DNA of 5,676 nucleotides from Candidatus Hebobacteria bacterium. Its GTDB lineage: Bacteria; Armatimonadota; Hebobacteria; Hebobacterales; Hebobacteraceae. The stretch is taken from the NCBI GenBank assembly GCA_029821235.1, contig JALGTT010000324.1, forward strand, positions 1 through 5,676, written 5' to 3'. Shown here in pieces: positions 1 through 5,481 of the stretch. The notes beneath the pieces are model-generated. The model did no database searches, was not told the origin of the DNA, and worked only from the letters and a program-made list of their open reading frames with translations. A program made the position numbers and the translations under genes. Position 1 is the first letter of the stretch, and each line of letters starts with the position of its first letter.

Positions 1-61
1 TGGTGAGGGCCTCCCGGATGCGGCGCGTCTCTATGATGTCTATGCCGAGCGAACTGAGCAT
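1..61 (-). CDS. acpS: Holo-[acyl-carrier-protein] synthase, N-terminal part (runs off left edge)
   Basis: AcpS transfers 4'-phosphopantetheine from CoA to the serine of apo-ACP, activating it for fatty acid synthesis in the cytoplasm. Only the first 20 codons are present, read leftward from an ATG at 61-59. They give MLSSLGIDIIETRRIREALT, which matches the family start (G-x-D-I-V-E-x-x-R-I). The Asp of GID is the expected Mg-binding residue, and the rest of the active site lies outside the window. A purine-rich AGAGGA lies about 5 nt upstream of the ATG (about 67-72), supporting this start. The gene follows vapC on the same strand with a gap of about 91 nt. The call rests on a short but characteristic N-terminus. 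The family is likely; completeness cannot be judged. Confidence 0.85.
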   Translation of the reverse strand, partial: MLSSLGIDIIETRRIREALT

Positions 62-152
62 GATATTCCTCTGGCGCTGCCCCCGCCGATGACCTCGCGC
101 CTGTGCTGCACCTTGTTTATTGCCGTTTATTGCCAGACACAGGATGATGCGC
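62..152 (-). other. Intergenic region between vapC and acpS
   Basis: This gap of about 91 nt holds the acpS ribosome-binding site and, next to vapC, an AT-richer island made of a 10-bp tandem repeat (115-134). I found no convincing -35/-10 pair and no stem followed by a T-run. It is therefore unclear whether acpS has its own promoter or is read through from vapBC. The AT-rich island is the only place where a -10 element looks possible on the minus strand. Confidence 0.5.
115..134. repeat. Perfect 10-bp tandem duplication
   Basis: GTTTATTGCC occurs twice head to tail with no mismatch (115-124 and 125-134). On the minus strand it reads GGCAATAAAC twice. It lies 18 nt after the vapC stop and about 54 nt upstream of the acpS start, and is AT-rich against a very GC-rich background. 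It could be a slippage product, a pair of protein-binding sites, or part of an acpS promoter. Nothing in the sequence decides between these. Confidence 0.9.
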
Positions 153-596
153 CTACCGGCCTGTCCCGGGCTGGGCCTCCGAATCCGCAAGCAATTTGAC
201 GTGTTCGGCGAACGGCGTGCCGCGCGTCAGTTTATCCAGGTCCTTGTCGGCAGTGACCAGGATGGTATCGAGTTCGACCGCGATCGCAAGATACCACGCA
301 TCATGATAGGTGACCCCCAACCGACACCCCACATCGAGCGCGGCCATCGATGCTATCATGCGAACCGGCAACGCGAGAAAGCGGCTGAGAACGGTGTGCG
401 CGGTGGTCTCGTCAACTTCCCCCAGCCTGACCTTCCTCAGCGCCAGATTGCCCATCTCATAGACGATCAGTTCGGGCGCGGCGACCTCTCGACGATCCTC
501 TTGTCCGGCAGGCATCCATTGCAGGGCGAGGTCAGAGTCCTGCTCCGGAAAGTACCACTTGGCGGCCACGCTCGCGTCCACCACACAGCGCGTCAC
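153..596 (-). CDS. vapC: VapC-type PIN-domain toxin (ribonuclease)
   Basis: This 147-residue PIN-domain protein is the toxin of a type II toxin-antitoxin pair. Family members are Mg-dependent endoribonucleases that cut tRNA, rRNA or mRNA when free of antitoxin; the target here cannot be read from sequence. The four expected acidic residues are visible: D7 (CVVDAS), E47 (IVYEMGN), D99 (TYHDAWYLAIA) and D117 (VTADKDL), so the site looks intact. Length is normal for the family. The start is GTG at 596-594, overlapping the antitoxin TGA as GTGA. A strong Shine-Dalgarno AGGAGG (606-611) sits 9 nt upstream, inside the antitoxin gene, so translation is probably coupled. No frameshift or truncation is seen; the stop is TAG at 155-153. 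Confidence 0.92.
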   Translation of the reverse strand: MTRCVVDASVAAKWYFPEQDSDLALQWMPAGQEDRREVAAPELIVYEMGNLALRKVRLGEVDETTAHTVLSRFLALPVRMIASMAALDVGCRLGVTYHDAWYLAIAVELDTILVTADKDLDKLTRGTPFAEHVKLLADSEAQPGTGR

Positions 597-889
597 CGTT
601 CGCCGCCTCCTCTACTCCGCCTTGGCCCAGTTGCGCCAACCGGCCGCGCATGGTTGGTGTCGCGGTCCTCCCGAATCAGCCGGGCCGAGTCGGTCTGGCG
701 GGGATAGTGCCGCGCGATGCGCTCCCTCAGCCGCATCGCTTCCGCGCCGTGATCCACCGCGGCCCAGGCCGCCTCCCGCTCCAGGAGCAACTTCAGTTCC
801 TGCTGAAGCGAGCGGCGTCTGGCAGCGGCCCGCTTCCTGAGCACATTGAGCGTCTTCTCGGGTACATCCCGAATCAATACATCCGCCAT
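593..889 (-). CDS. vapB: FitA/VapB-like ribbon-helix-helix antitoxin
   Basis: This 98-residue protein is encoded directly upstream of the PIN toxin and overlaps it by 4 nt. The N-terminus (MADVLIRDVPEKTLNVLRKR, then AARRRSLQQEL) has the strand-helix-helix pattern of FitA/VapB ribbon-helix-helix DNA-binding antitoxins. Such proteins dimerise on operator DNA, while their C-terminus blocks the PIN active site. The segment RQTDSARLIREDRD near residues 69-82 resembles the toxin-binding tails of this family. About 16 further residues (from NHARPVG to GGGER) follow, which is longer than the members I recall. The start chosen is ATG 889-887, where homology begins, with GGTGGAAG just upstream. A TTG nine codons earlier (916) is less likely. 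The palindrome at 967-987 is the probable operator. Confidence 0.87.
   Translation of the reverse strand: MADVLIRDVPEKTLNVLRKRAAARRRSLQQELKLLLEREAAWAAVDHGAEAMRLRERIARHYPRQTDSARLIREDRDTNHARPVGATGPRRSRGGGER
606..611 (-). promoter_or_regulatory. Ribosome-binding site of vapC inside vapB
   Basis: The minus strand reads AGGAGG, 9 nt before the GTG start of vapC. It lies in the last codons of the antitoxin gene. It supports the GTG start over any internal ATG and suggests that toxin translation depends on ribosomes finishing the antitoxin. Confidence 0.75.
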
Positions 890-923
890 CTTCTTCCACC
901 ACCGTCGTCTCCGCAACGCCCCA

Positions 924-946
924 TGCCGCGCGGAGTCGGCGCGGCA
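924..946 (-). other. GC-rich stem-loop in the vapBC leader
   Basis: TGCCGCGC (924-931) and GCGCGGCA (939-946) are perfectly complementary 8-bp arms with a 7-nt loop. The element lies between the predicted vapBC transcription start (about 971) and the antitoxin ATG (889), so it would form in the 5' leader. No T-run follows on the minus strand, so it is not a typical intrinsic terminator, although it could slow prmA read-through. Its role is unknown. Confidence 0.6.
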
Positions 947-966
947 GGGTCACGCTACGAGACCGG

Positions 967-987
967 ATGCTATCACTATGATAGCAT
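967..987. promoter_or_regulatory. Palindromic operator candidate for VapB
   Basis: The arms ATGCTATCA (967-975) and TGATAGCAT (979-987) are perfect reverse complements separated by CTA. The palindrome covers the -10 hexamer and predicted start site of the vapBC promoter, so a bound protein would block RNA polymerase. Ribbon-helix-helix antitoxins commonly autoregulate by binding such sites, usually more tightly with the toxin bound. Assignment to VapB is inferred from position. The palindrome itself is read directly. Confidence 0.8.
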
Positions 988-1006
988 TCCGTGCTCGCAT
1001 CGTCAA
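978..1006 (-). promoter_or_regulatory. vapBC promoter
   Basis: On the minus strand, TTGACG (1006-1001) is followed after exactly 17 nt by TATCAT (983-978), preceded by the extended -10 TGC. This is a near-consensus sigma-70 type promoter. Transcription would start near 971, leaving a leader of about 80 nt before the antitoxin ATG. The -35 box overlaps the stop codon of prmA (TGA, 1005-1003), so the two genes are tightly packed but separately transcribable. Confidence 0.8.
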
Positions 1007-1896
1007 CCCCCCGGCGCGGGCCGGACCGCTACACAGGCCGCCCAGCCATCCTCCCCCATGGTGCCAATCATCTTCAGCCCCGCCTTCACCAGCGCGTCCT
1101 CCACCATGGTCGCCACCGGCCCCTGGAAGCCGGATCCGATGAACTTACCGCCTGGGTTGAGCCGTCCGCGCAGGTCGGCCGCCAGCCGCATCACCTCCTG
1201 CGCGAGAATGTTGCACACGATCAGGTCGAAGTTCCCGCTTGCGTCGGACAGCAGGTCGGCCTGGGTCACCTTGACGATTCCCTCCACGCGATTGCGGCGC
1301 ACGTTCTGGGCCGCGACCCCCACCGCGCCCCCGTCGCTGTCGGTGGCGAGCACCTCTCTGGCCCCCAGCACGGCCGCGGTAATCGCCAGGATGCCGCTTC
1401 CACAGCCCACATCCGCCACCCGGTCGCCGGGCCGGAGGTGGGTCACCAGCAGCCTCAGGCAGAGGCGGGTGGTCGGATGGTCGCCGGTGCCGAAGGCCGC
1501 GCCCGGATCGAGAGTCACCGCACACTCCCCCGCCTCGGGCTGGTACTCCTCCCAACTGGGTGCGATCACCAGGCCGGGTGCCACCCGCCACACCTTGAAG
1601 TGCTGCTTCCACAGATCCTCCCAGGCCTGAGGCAACACTGCCCGATGAGTGATGGTGCCTGGCCCCAGCCTGATTCCCTCTCTTTCCAGAGCGGCCAGAC
1701 GCTGACGAATCGCCGCGAGCCGCTCCTCTACCTCGTCCGCTGCGGACAAGTAGGCGGTCATCTTGACGTGAAGCGGCAGGCGCTCCTCCGCCACCCCTTT
1801 CGAACCCACGGCGAACAGCGCGTCGCTGATCCCCTCCGCCGCCTCCGGGTGCACCAAGACGGTAATCTCCACGTGTCGTGTCTCCTGTCCGCTCAT
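1003..1896 (-). CDS. prmA: Ribosomal protein L11 methyltransferase
   Basis: PrmA is a cytoplasmic S-adenosylmethionine-dependent enzyme that trimethylates amino groups of ribosomal protein L11. The product has 297 residues, typical for the family. The N-terminal substrate-recognition domain (about 1-85) leads into the conserved W-K-Q-H-F linker (96-100). The Rossmann methyltransferase domain shows DPGAAFGTGDHPTT (130-143), the SAM-binding VADVGCGSGILAI (160-172), an acidic residue after strand 2 (ATDSD, 184-188) and the catalytic-loop motif VCNILA (227-232). The family motif is usually GTGTHPTT; here Asp replaces the second Thr. The start is ATG 1896-1894 because homology begins at HVEITVLVHPEA. 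An upstream ATG at 1965 would add 23 unlike residues. Only a weak GGAG lies upstream. No defect is seen. Confidence 0.96.
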   Translation of the reverse strand: MSGQETRHVEITVLVHPEAAEGISDALFAVGSKGVAEERLPLHVKMTAYLSAADEVEERLAAIRQRLAALEREGIRLGPGTITHRAVLPQAWEDLWKQHFKVWRVAPGLVIAPSWEEYQPEAGECAVTLDPGAAFGTGDHPTTRLCLRLLVTHLRPGDRVADVGCGSGILAITAAVLGAREVLATDSDGGAVGVAAQNVRRNRVEGIVKVTQADLLSDASGNFDLIVCNILAQEVMRLAADLRGRLNPGGKFIGSGFQGPVATMVEDALVKAGLKMIGTMGEDGWAACVAVRPAPGG

Positions 1897-2038
1897 GTCG
1901 GCACGCGCTCCACAACCAGGTCTGGTTACGGCGTGAATGAGACGAGTGCCCCCCAGGGTCGGCACGTCAAATGGCCGCGCCCGGCGCCAACGGAGCGCGT
2001 TGACCCCGCGAAAGACGCCGTGCTATCATGCCGCAGCC
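1897..2038. promoter_or_regulatory. Divergent promoter region between prmA and the mutL operon
   Basis: These 142 nt separate two divergent genes. The plus-strand promoter of mutL is clear and annotated separately. For prmA, a minus-strand TTGACG (1970-1965) could be a -35 box, but I see no good -10 at 16-18 nt spacing, so the prmA promoter is unresolved. A small inverted repeat, AACCAG (1914-1919) and CTGGTT (1922-1927), lies in the prmA leader and might be an operator, but the arms are short enough to be chance. Confidence 0.5.
2000..2029 (+). promoter_or_regulatory. mutL operon promoter, giving a near-leaderless mRNA
   Basis: TTGACC (2000-2005), an 18-nt spacer and TATCAT (2024-2029) with an extended -10 TGC (2021-2023) form a sigma-70 type promoter. 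The expected start, about 6-10 nt after the -10 hexamer, falls at 2035-2039, while the ATG of the MutL gene is at 2039. No Shine-Dalgarno sequence exists between the -10 box and the ATG. Translation of a leaderless or almost leaderless mRNA is the natural reading. The extended -10 nonamer TGCTATCAT is identical to that of the vapBC promoter. Confidence 0.75.
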
Positions 2039-3788
2039 ATGTCCGATGTCTCCACTATTGTTGCCACAGACTGCGGCTCGACTACCACAAAAGCAATTCT
2101 CATCGAGCGCGCGGAGGGAGGCTATCGTCTGCGCGGCCGCGGCGAGGCCCCCACCACGGTGGAGGCCCCTTTCGACGACGTGACGGTGGGAGTGATCAAC
2201 GCGGTCGGGGAACTCGAAGAATTGACCAACCACCGCTTCCTGGCGGACGGACAGGTGCTCACTCCCCCGAGGGGTGGAGTGGGGGCCGATCTCTACGTCT
2301 CCACCTCCAGCGCGGGCGGCGGGCTGCAGATGCTGGTCACCGGCGTGGTGAAGTCCATGACCGCGGAATCGGCCCAACGGGCCGCGCTTGGCGCGGGCGC
2401 CATTGTGGTGGACGTGATCGCGGTGGACGACGGCCGTCCTGACCACGAGCGAATCGCCCGTATCCGCTCTCTCCGGCCGGATATGATCCTCATGTCCGGC
2501 GGGACGGAGGGCGGGGCTGGTTGCCGCGGACCCCAGGCCCCGCCTGGGCCGCAACTTCCGCCTTCCCGTCATCTACGCGGGCAACTCGGCGGCGCGGGAA
2601 CAGGTGAGAGCCGTGCTGGGCGACCGCCTGGAGGTGCTGGAGGTGGAGAATCTGCGCCCCCAACTCGAGCAGGAGCACCTGGGGCCGGCGCGGGAGGAGA
2701 TCCACCGCCTCTTCCTCGAACACGTGATGGCCCAGGCCCCGGGCTACGACAAGCTGCTCACCTGGACCAGCGAGCCGATCATGCCCACCCCGCGGGCGGT
2801 GGGCGAGATGGTGCAGCTGGCGGCGCGGGAGGAGGGGACATCGGTGCTCGCGGTGGACATCGGCGGAGCCACCACAGACGTGTTCTCCGTGTTCGACGGG
2901 CAGTTCAACCGCACCGTCTCCGCCAATCTGGGCATGAGTTACAGCATCTGCAATGTGTTGGCGGAGGCGGGCGCGGCCGGCATCCGGCGCTGGGTCTCCA
3001 TCCCCGTCGGAGAGGACGAACTGCGCGACCGCCTGCGCAACAAGATGATCCGCCCCACCACCATCCCCCAGACCATCGAGGACCTGCTGATAGAGCAGGC
3101 GGTGGCCAGGGAGGCGCTGCGCCTCGCCTTCCTGCATCACGCCGCCCTCGCCTCCGGCCTCAAGGGCGTCCAGCAGGCCCGCACCATGGCCGACCTGTTC
3201 ACCCAGGCGGGAAGCGGGGCCACCCTGGTGGACATGATGCGCCTGGGCCTCATCATCGGCAGCGGCGGCATTCTCTCCCATGCCCCCCGCCGGGAGCAGG
3301 CCGCGCTGATGATGATAGACGCCTTCCAGCCGGAGGGCATTACCAGGCTGGCGGTGGACTCCATCTTCATGATGCCCCAACTGGGAGTGATGGCCTCCGC
3401 CCTGCCGGAGGCGGCGATGGAGGTGTTCCGGCGGGACTGCCTGGTGCCGCTGGGCACGGTGGTCGCGCCGGTGGGACGCGCGAAAGAGGGCGAGGTCGTG
3501 TTGGAGTGGGAGATCGCCGGCGAGCGCGGCGACCTCCGGGCCGGCCAGTTGCTGCGGGTGCCGCTGCCGGCGGGCCGGGAGGCGGAGGCCGCGCTCCAGC
3601 CCAGGCGCGGGATGGATATCGGGGAGGGCCCAGGCCACGGCTGGAAGGGACGACTTCAGGGTGGGGCCGCGGGCGTGATCCTGGATGGGCGCGGGCGGCC
3701 GCTGCACCTGCCCGACGGCGAAAGCGAACGCCTCGCCAAGTTGGACGAATGGATGCGCGCGGCGGGCGCGCTGCCAGGGAGGGAGTGA
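2039..3788 (+). pseudogene. MutL-family (glutamate mutase L type) ASKHA ATPase, frameshifted
   Basis: The family has an actin/Hsp70-like ATPase fold. It is named after MutL/GlmL, encoded beside B12-dependent glutamate mutase and thought to act as a mutase chaperone or reactivator. Part 1 (2039-2515, 159 codons) holds phosphate motif 1 (ATDCGSTTTKAIL, residues 9-21), the signature STSSAGGGLQMLVTGVVKS (88-106) and MSGGTEGG (152-159). Part 2, in another frame (about 2517-3788, 423 codons), continues as LVAADPRPRLGRNFRLPVIY. It holds phosphate motif 2 DIGGATTDVFS (from 2856), the SANLGMSYS segment, the adenosine motif GSGGILSHA (3258-3284) and MMPQLGV. The break lies at 2513-2517. Family members have more residues between GGTDGG and the helix end, so a deletion of roughly 26 or 29 nt is likelier than one extra base. 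Without frame correction no full-length protein is made. The best ATG in part 2 is 2604. It heads an operon with the 3792 gene. Confidence 0.9.
2513..2517 (+). other. Frameshift junction in the MutL-family gene
   Basis: The reading frame that encodes MSGGTEGG ends its family match with the GGG codon at 2513-2515. The match resumes with CTG at 2517 (LVAADPRPR), one base out of phase, inside the G-run of GGCGGGGCTGG. An extra G would restore frame, but relatives as I recall them have about ten more residues here (a helix ahead of LVAADP), so a short deletion fits better. Upstream frame codons past this point translate into low-complexity Gly/Pro/Arg sequence. Confidence 0.85.
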
Positions 3789-3791
3789 CAG

Positions 3792-4823
3792 ATGCCGGTG
3801 GCCTACACGCCGGGGCTGCGAATCACCCCCAACGCGGTGGTCAGAGAGACCCGCCGCCTCCCGCTCAAGGGCGAGGTGCTGGTGAAGGTGGGCGATTCGG
3901 TCACCGCCGACCAGGTGGTGGCGAGGGCGGAGATGCCCGGCAACCTGCACACCCTCCGCGCCGCACAGATGCTCCACATCACCGCCGAAGAACTGCCTCA
4001 GTACCTGCTCAAGCGGCCGGGGGAGGCGGTGGAGGCCGACGAGGTGATCGCCCGCACCTCGGGGTTGTGGGGGCTGTTCAAGAGCGAGGTGCGCGCGCCC
4101 ATCGCCGGGGTGATCGAGGAGGTGGTCACCGCTTCGGGCTACATCCGGCTGCGGGAGCCGCCGAAGCGGGTGGAGGTGATGGCACATGTGGCGGGCCGTG
4201 TGCGCCTGGCCGCGGCCGGACCGGACCAGCCGCTCTCCGCGGATTCCCTGGGCGACTGCCGGGGCTGTGTGCTGGTGGGCGGCTCCCGGGCCGACATCGC
4301 GGACATCCGGCGGGCGGCCGAGGCGGGGGCGGTGGGGCTGGTGGTGGGGGCGGTGAGCGACGCCGCCCTGCGGGAATACGTGGGTTACGATATCGGGGTG
4401 GCCATCACCGGGCAGGAAGATGTGTCCATGACGCTGATCGTGACCGAGGGGTTCGGCACCCTGCCGATGGCCCGCCGCACCTGGGAGTTGCTGAAATCCC
4501 TCGAAGGGCGGCTCGCCTCCATCAATGGGGCCACCCAGATCCGCGCGGGAGTCATCAGACCGGAGATCATCGTCCCTCACGAGGACCAGGCGGCCCCATC
4601 GGAGGCGGCGGACGGCGACGCGGGCGAGGGGTCCCTGGAGCCCGGGGCGCGGGTGCGGGTGATTCGGGAGCCGCACTTCGGCGCGCTGGGGGAGGTAACC
4701 GCACTGCCGCCGGACCTGACCCGGATCGAGACCGAGTCCCAGGTGCGCATCGCGGTGGTGCGGCTGGATTCCGGCGAAGAGGTGATCGTGCCGCGCGCCA
4801 ACCTCGAGATCATCCAGGAATGA
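3792..4823 (+). CDS. Conserved MutL-neighbour protein: barrel-sandwich N-terminus and C-terminal KOW domain
   Basis: This 343-residue protein has no established name that I know. Residues about 25-120 show two half-motifs of a barrel-sandwich (biotinyl/lipoyl or RnfC-like) fold: LPLKGEVLVKVGDSVTADQV, then VEADEVIARTS and RAPIAGVIEEV. No Met-Lys-Met type modification site is seen, so a carrier role is unlikely. Residues 155-262 form a second conserved block (GCVLVGGS, GYDIGVAITGQED, TLIVTEGFGTLPMA, SINGATQIRAGVIRPEIIVP). After a charged, low-complexity linker (263-283), residues 285-341 resemble a KOW domain (GARVRVIREPHFGALGEV ... VIVPRANLEII). It starts 3 nt after the MutL stop with AGGGAGGGAG just upstream. 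I recall similar proteins beside MutL homologues, some with extra residues near position 140, so an in-frame loss there is possible. Role unknown; partnership with MutL is inferred. Confidence 0.82.
   Translation: MPVAYTPGLRITPNAVVRETRRLPLKGEVLVKVGDSVTADQVVARAEMPGNLHTLRAAQMLHITAEELPQYLLKRPGEAVEADEVIARTSGLWGLFKSEVRAPIAGVIEEVVTASGYIRLREPPKRVEVMAHVAGRVRLAAAGPDQPLSADSLGDCRGCVLVGGSRADIADIRRAAEAGAVGLVVGAVSDAALREYVGYDIGVAITGQEDVSMTLIVTEGFGTLPMARRTWELLKSLEGRLASINGATQIRAGVIRPEIIVPHEDQAAPSEAADGDAGEGSLEPGARVRVIREPHFGALGEVTALPPDLTRIETESQVRIAVVRLDSGEEVIVPRANLEIIQE
4208..4217. repeat. 10-bp GC palindrome at a possible in-frame deletion site
   Basis: GGCCGCGGCC is a perfect 10-bp palindrome in the 3792-4823 gene, at codons 139-142. 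This is where the protein seems shorter than remembered relatives. In such GC-rich DNA a short palindrome can be chance, so it is recorded only because of its position. Confidence 0.6.
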
Positions 4824-5481
4824 AGACACGGCTTCCCGCCCGCCTCACCCTGCCGGTGATCTTCGGGGTCGCGCTGGCCACGGGATTCTCCGGCGCGGTG
4901 GTTCCGGGGTCACTGCTGGCGGTGGTAGTGCGGGAGTCCGTGCGGGTGGGCTGGCAGGCGGGGCCGCTGATGATGATCGGCCACGGGGCGCTGGAGTTGG
5001 TGGCGGTGGTGCTGCTGACCACCGGGCTCATCAAGTTCGCCCGCTCGGACCGGGCGCGCGGCCTCATCGGCGTCATCGGCGGCGGAGTGCTCCTCTACCT
5101 CGGGTACTCGACGCTGGGGCTCTCCGGGGAGGCCGCGGTGGAGGCGCTGCGCGCGGGGGCCGCTCCCTCCGGCGGCGCGGGCGCGTGGGCGCCTGGCAGC
5201 GTGCTCCGGCTGGCCGCGCTGGGGGCGCTGATGAGCACCGTGAATCCCTACTGGTGGCTGTGGTGGGCTACCATCGGGGTGGCCCATGTGGGATGGGCCA
5301 CCGGCGGCGGCTCTGGTATTGTGCGGTGGGGGTGGCCCTCGCCGCCGGGCGCACGCTCTTCTCACCCCCCGTCTGGCGCGGCGTCTACCTCGCCTGCGCG
5401 GTCTTCCTGCTGGCACTGGGGACGATCTTCGCAGTGGGTGGCGCGAGAAGGCTGGTGGCTGCCAACTCCGCCGGCAATTAG
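4820..5481 (+). pseudogene. LysE-family membrane transporter, frameshifted
   Basis: LysE/RhtB-type proteins are inner-membrane exporters of amino acids or related small molecules; the substrate here is unknown. The ATG overlaps the previous stop (ATGA, 4820-4823), so translation is probably coupled. There is no separate good Shine-Dalgarno. The first frame gives hydrophobic segments near residues 8-37, 47-73 and 83-103 and the family motif TVNPYWWLWWATIGVAHVGW (in the fourth). The match moves to another frame at about 5302-5311, continuing LWYCAVGVALAAGR and a last hydrophobic segment VYLACAVFLLALGTIFAVGG, ending at TAG 5479-5481. The first half has GPLMMIGHGALELV; the equivalent G-H...D segment before LWY in the second half is absent. 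This points to a deletion of some tens of bases. If unshifted, the first frame runs to a TGA at 5540-5542 with a non-hydrophobic tail. Confidence 0.85.
5302..5311 (+). other. Frameshift junction in the LysE-family gene
   Basis: Codons for VGWAT in the starting frame end at 5302. The family match resumes with CTC TGG TAT at 5311 (LWY), in a frame reached by losing one base or any number of form 3n+1. The junction sits in the GGC-repeat tract CCGGCGGCGGCT. The missing G-H...D segment argues for loss of several codons rather than a single base. Confidence 0.8.

Noticed and set aside
1965..1970. TTGACG as a firm -35 box for prmA
   Set aside because: No acceptable -10 hexamer is found at 16-18 nt spacing on the minus strand, so the prmA promoter was left unassigned.
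2260..2281. Inverted repeat CACTCC ... GGAGTG early in mutL
   Set aside because: The arms are only 6 bp in GC-rich coding sequence and lie in normally conserved codons (TPPRGGVGAD), so chance is the simplest explanation.
991..2442. A plus-strand open frame of 483 codons opposite prmA
   Set aside because: It is antisense to the clear prmA gene, crosses the divergent promoter region and overlaps the start of mutL in another frame. No family features are seen.
2513..2517. Programmed ribosomal frameshifting or bypassing in mutL
   Set aside because: There is no slippery heptamer or obvious stop-proximal signal, and residues expected in the family appear to be missing rather than skipped. Bypassing would leave extra DNA, not a shortage.
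2490..4829. A long minus-strand open frame of 779 codons opposite the mutL and KOW genes
   Set aside because: It is rich in His, Arg, Pro and Gly with no recognisable domain, and lies exactly antisense to well-supported coding sequence. It is a shadow frame.
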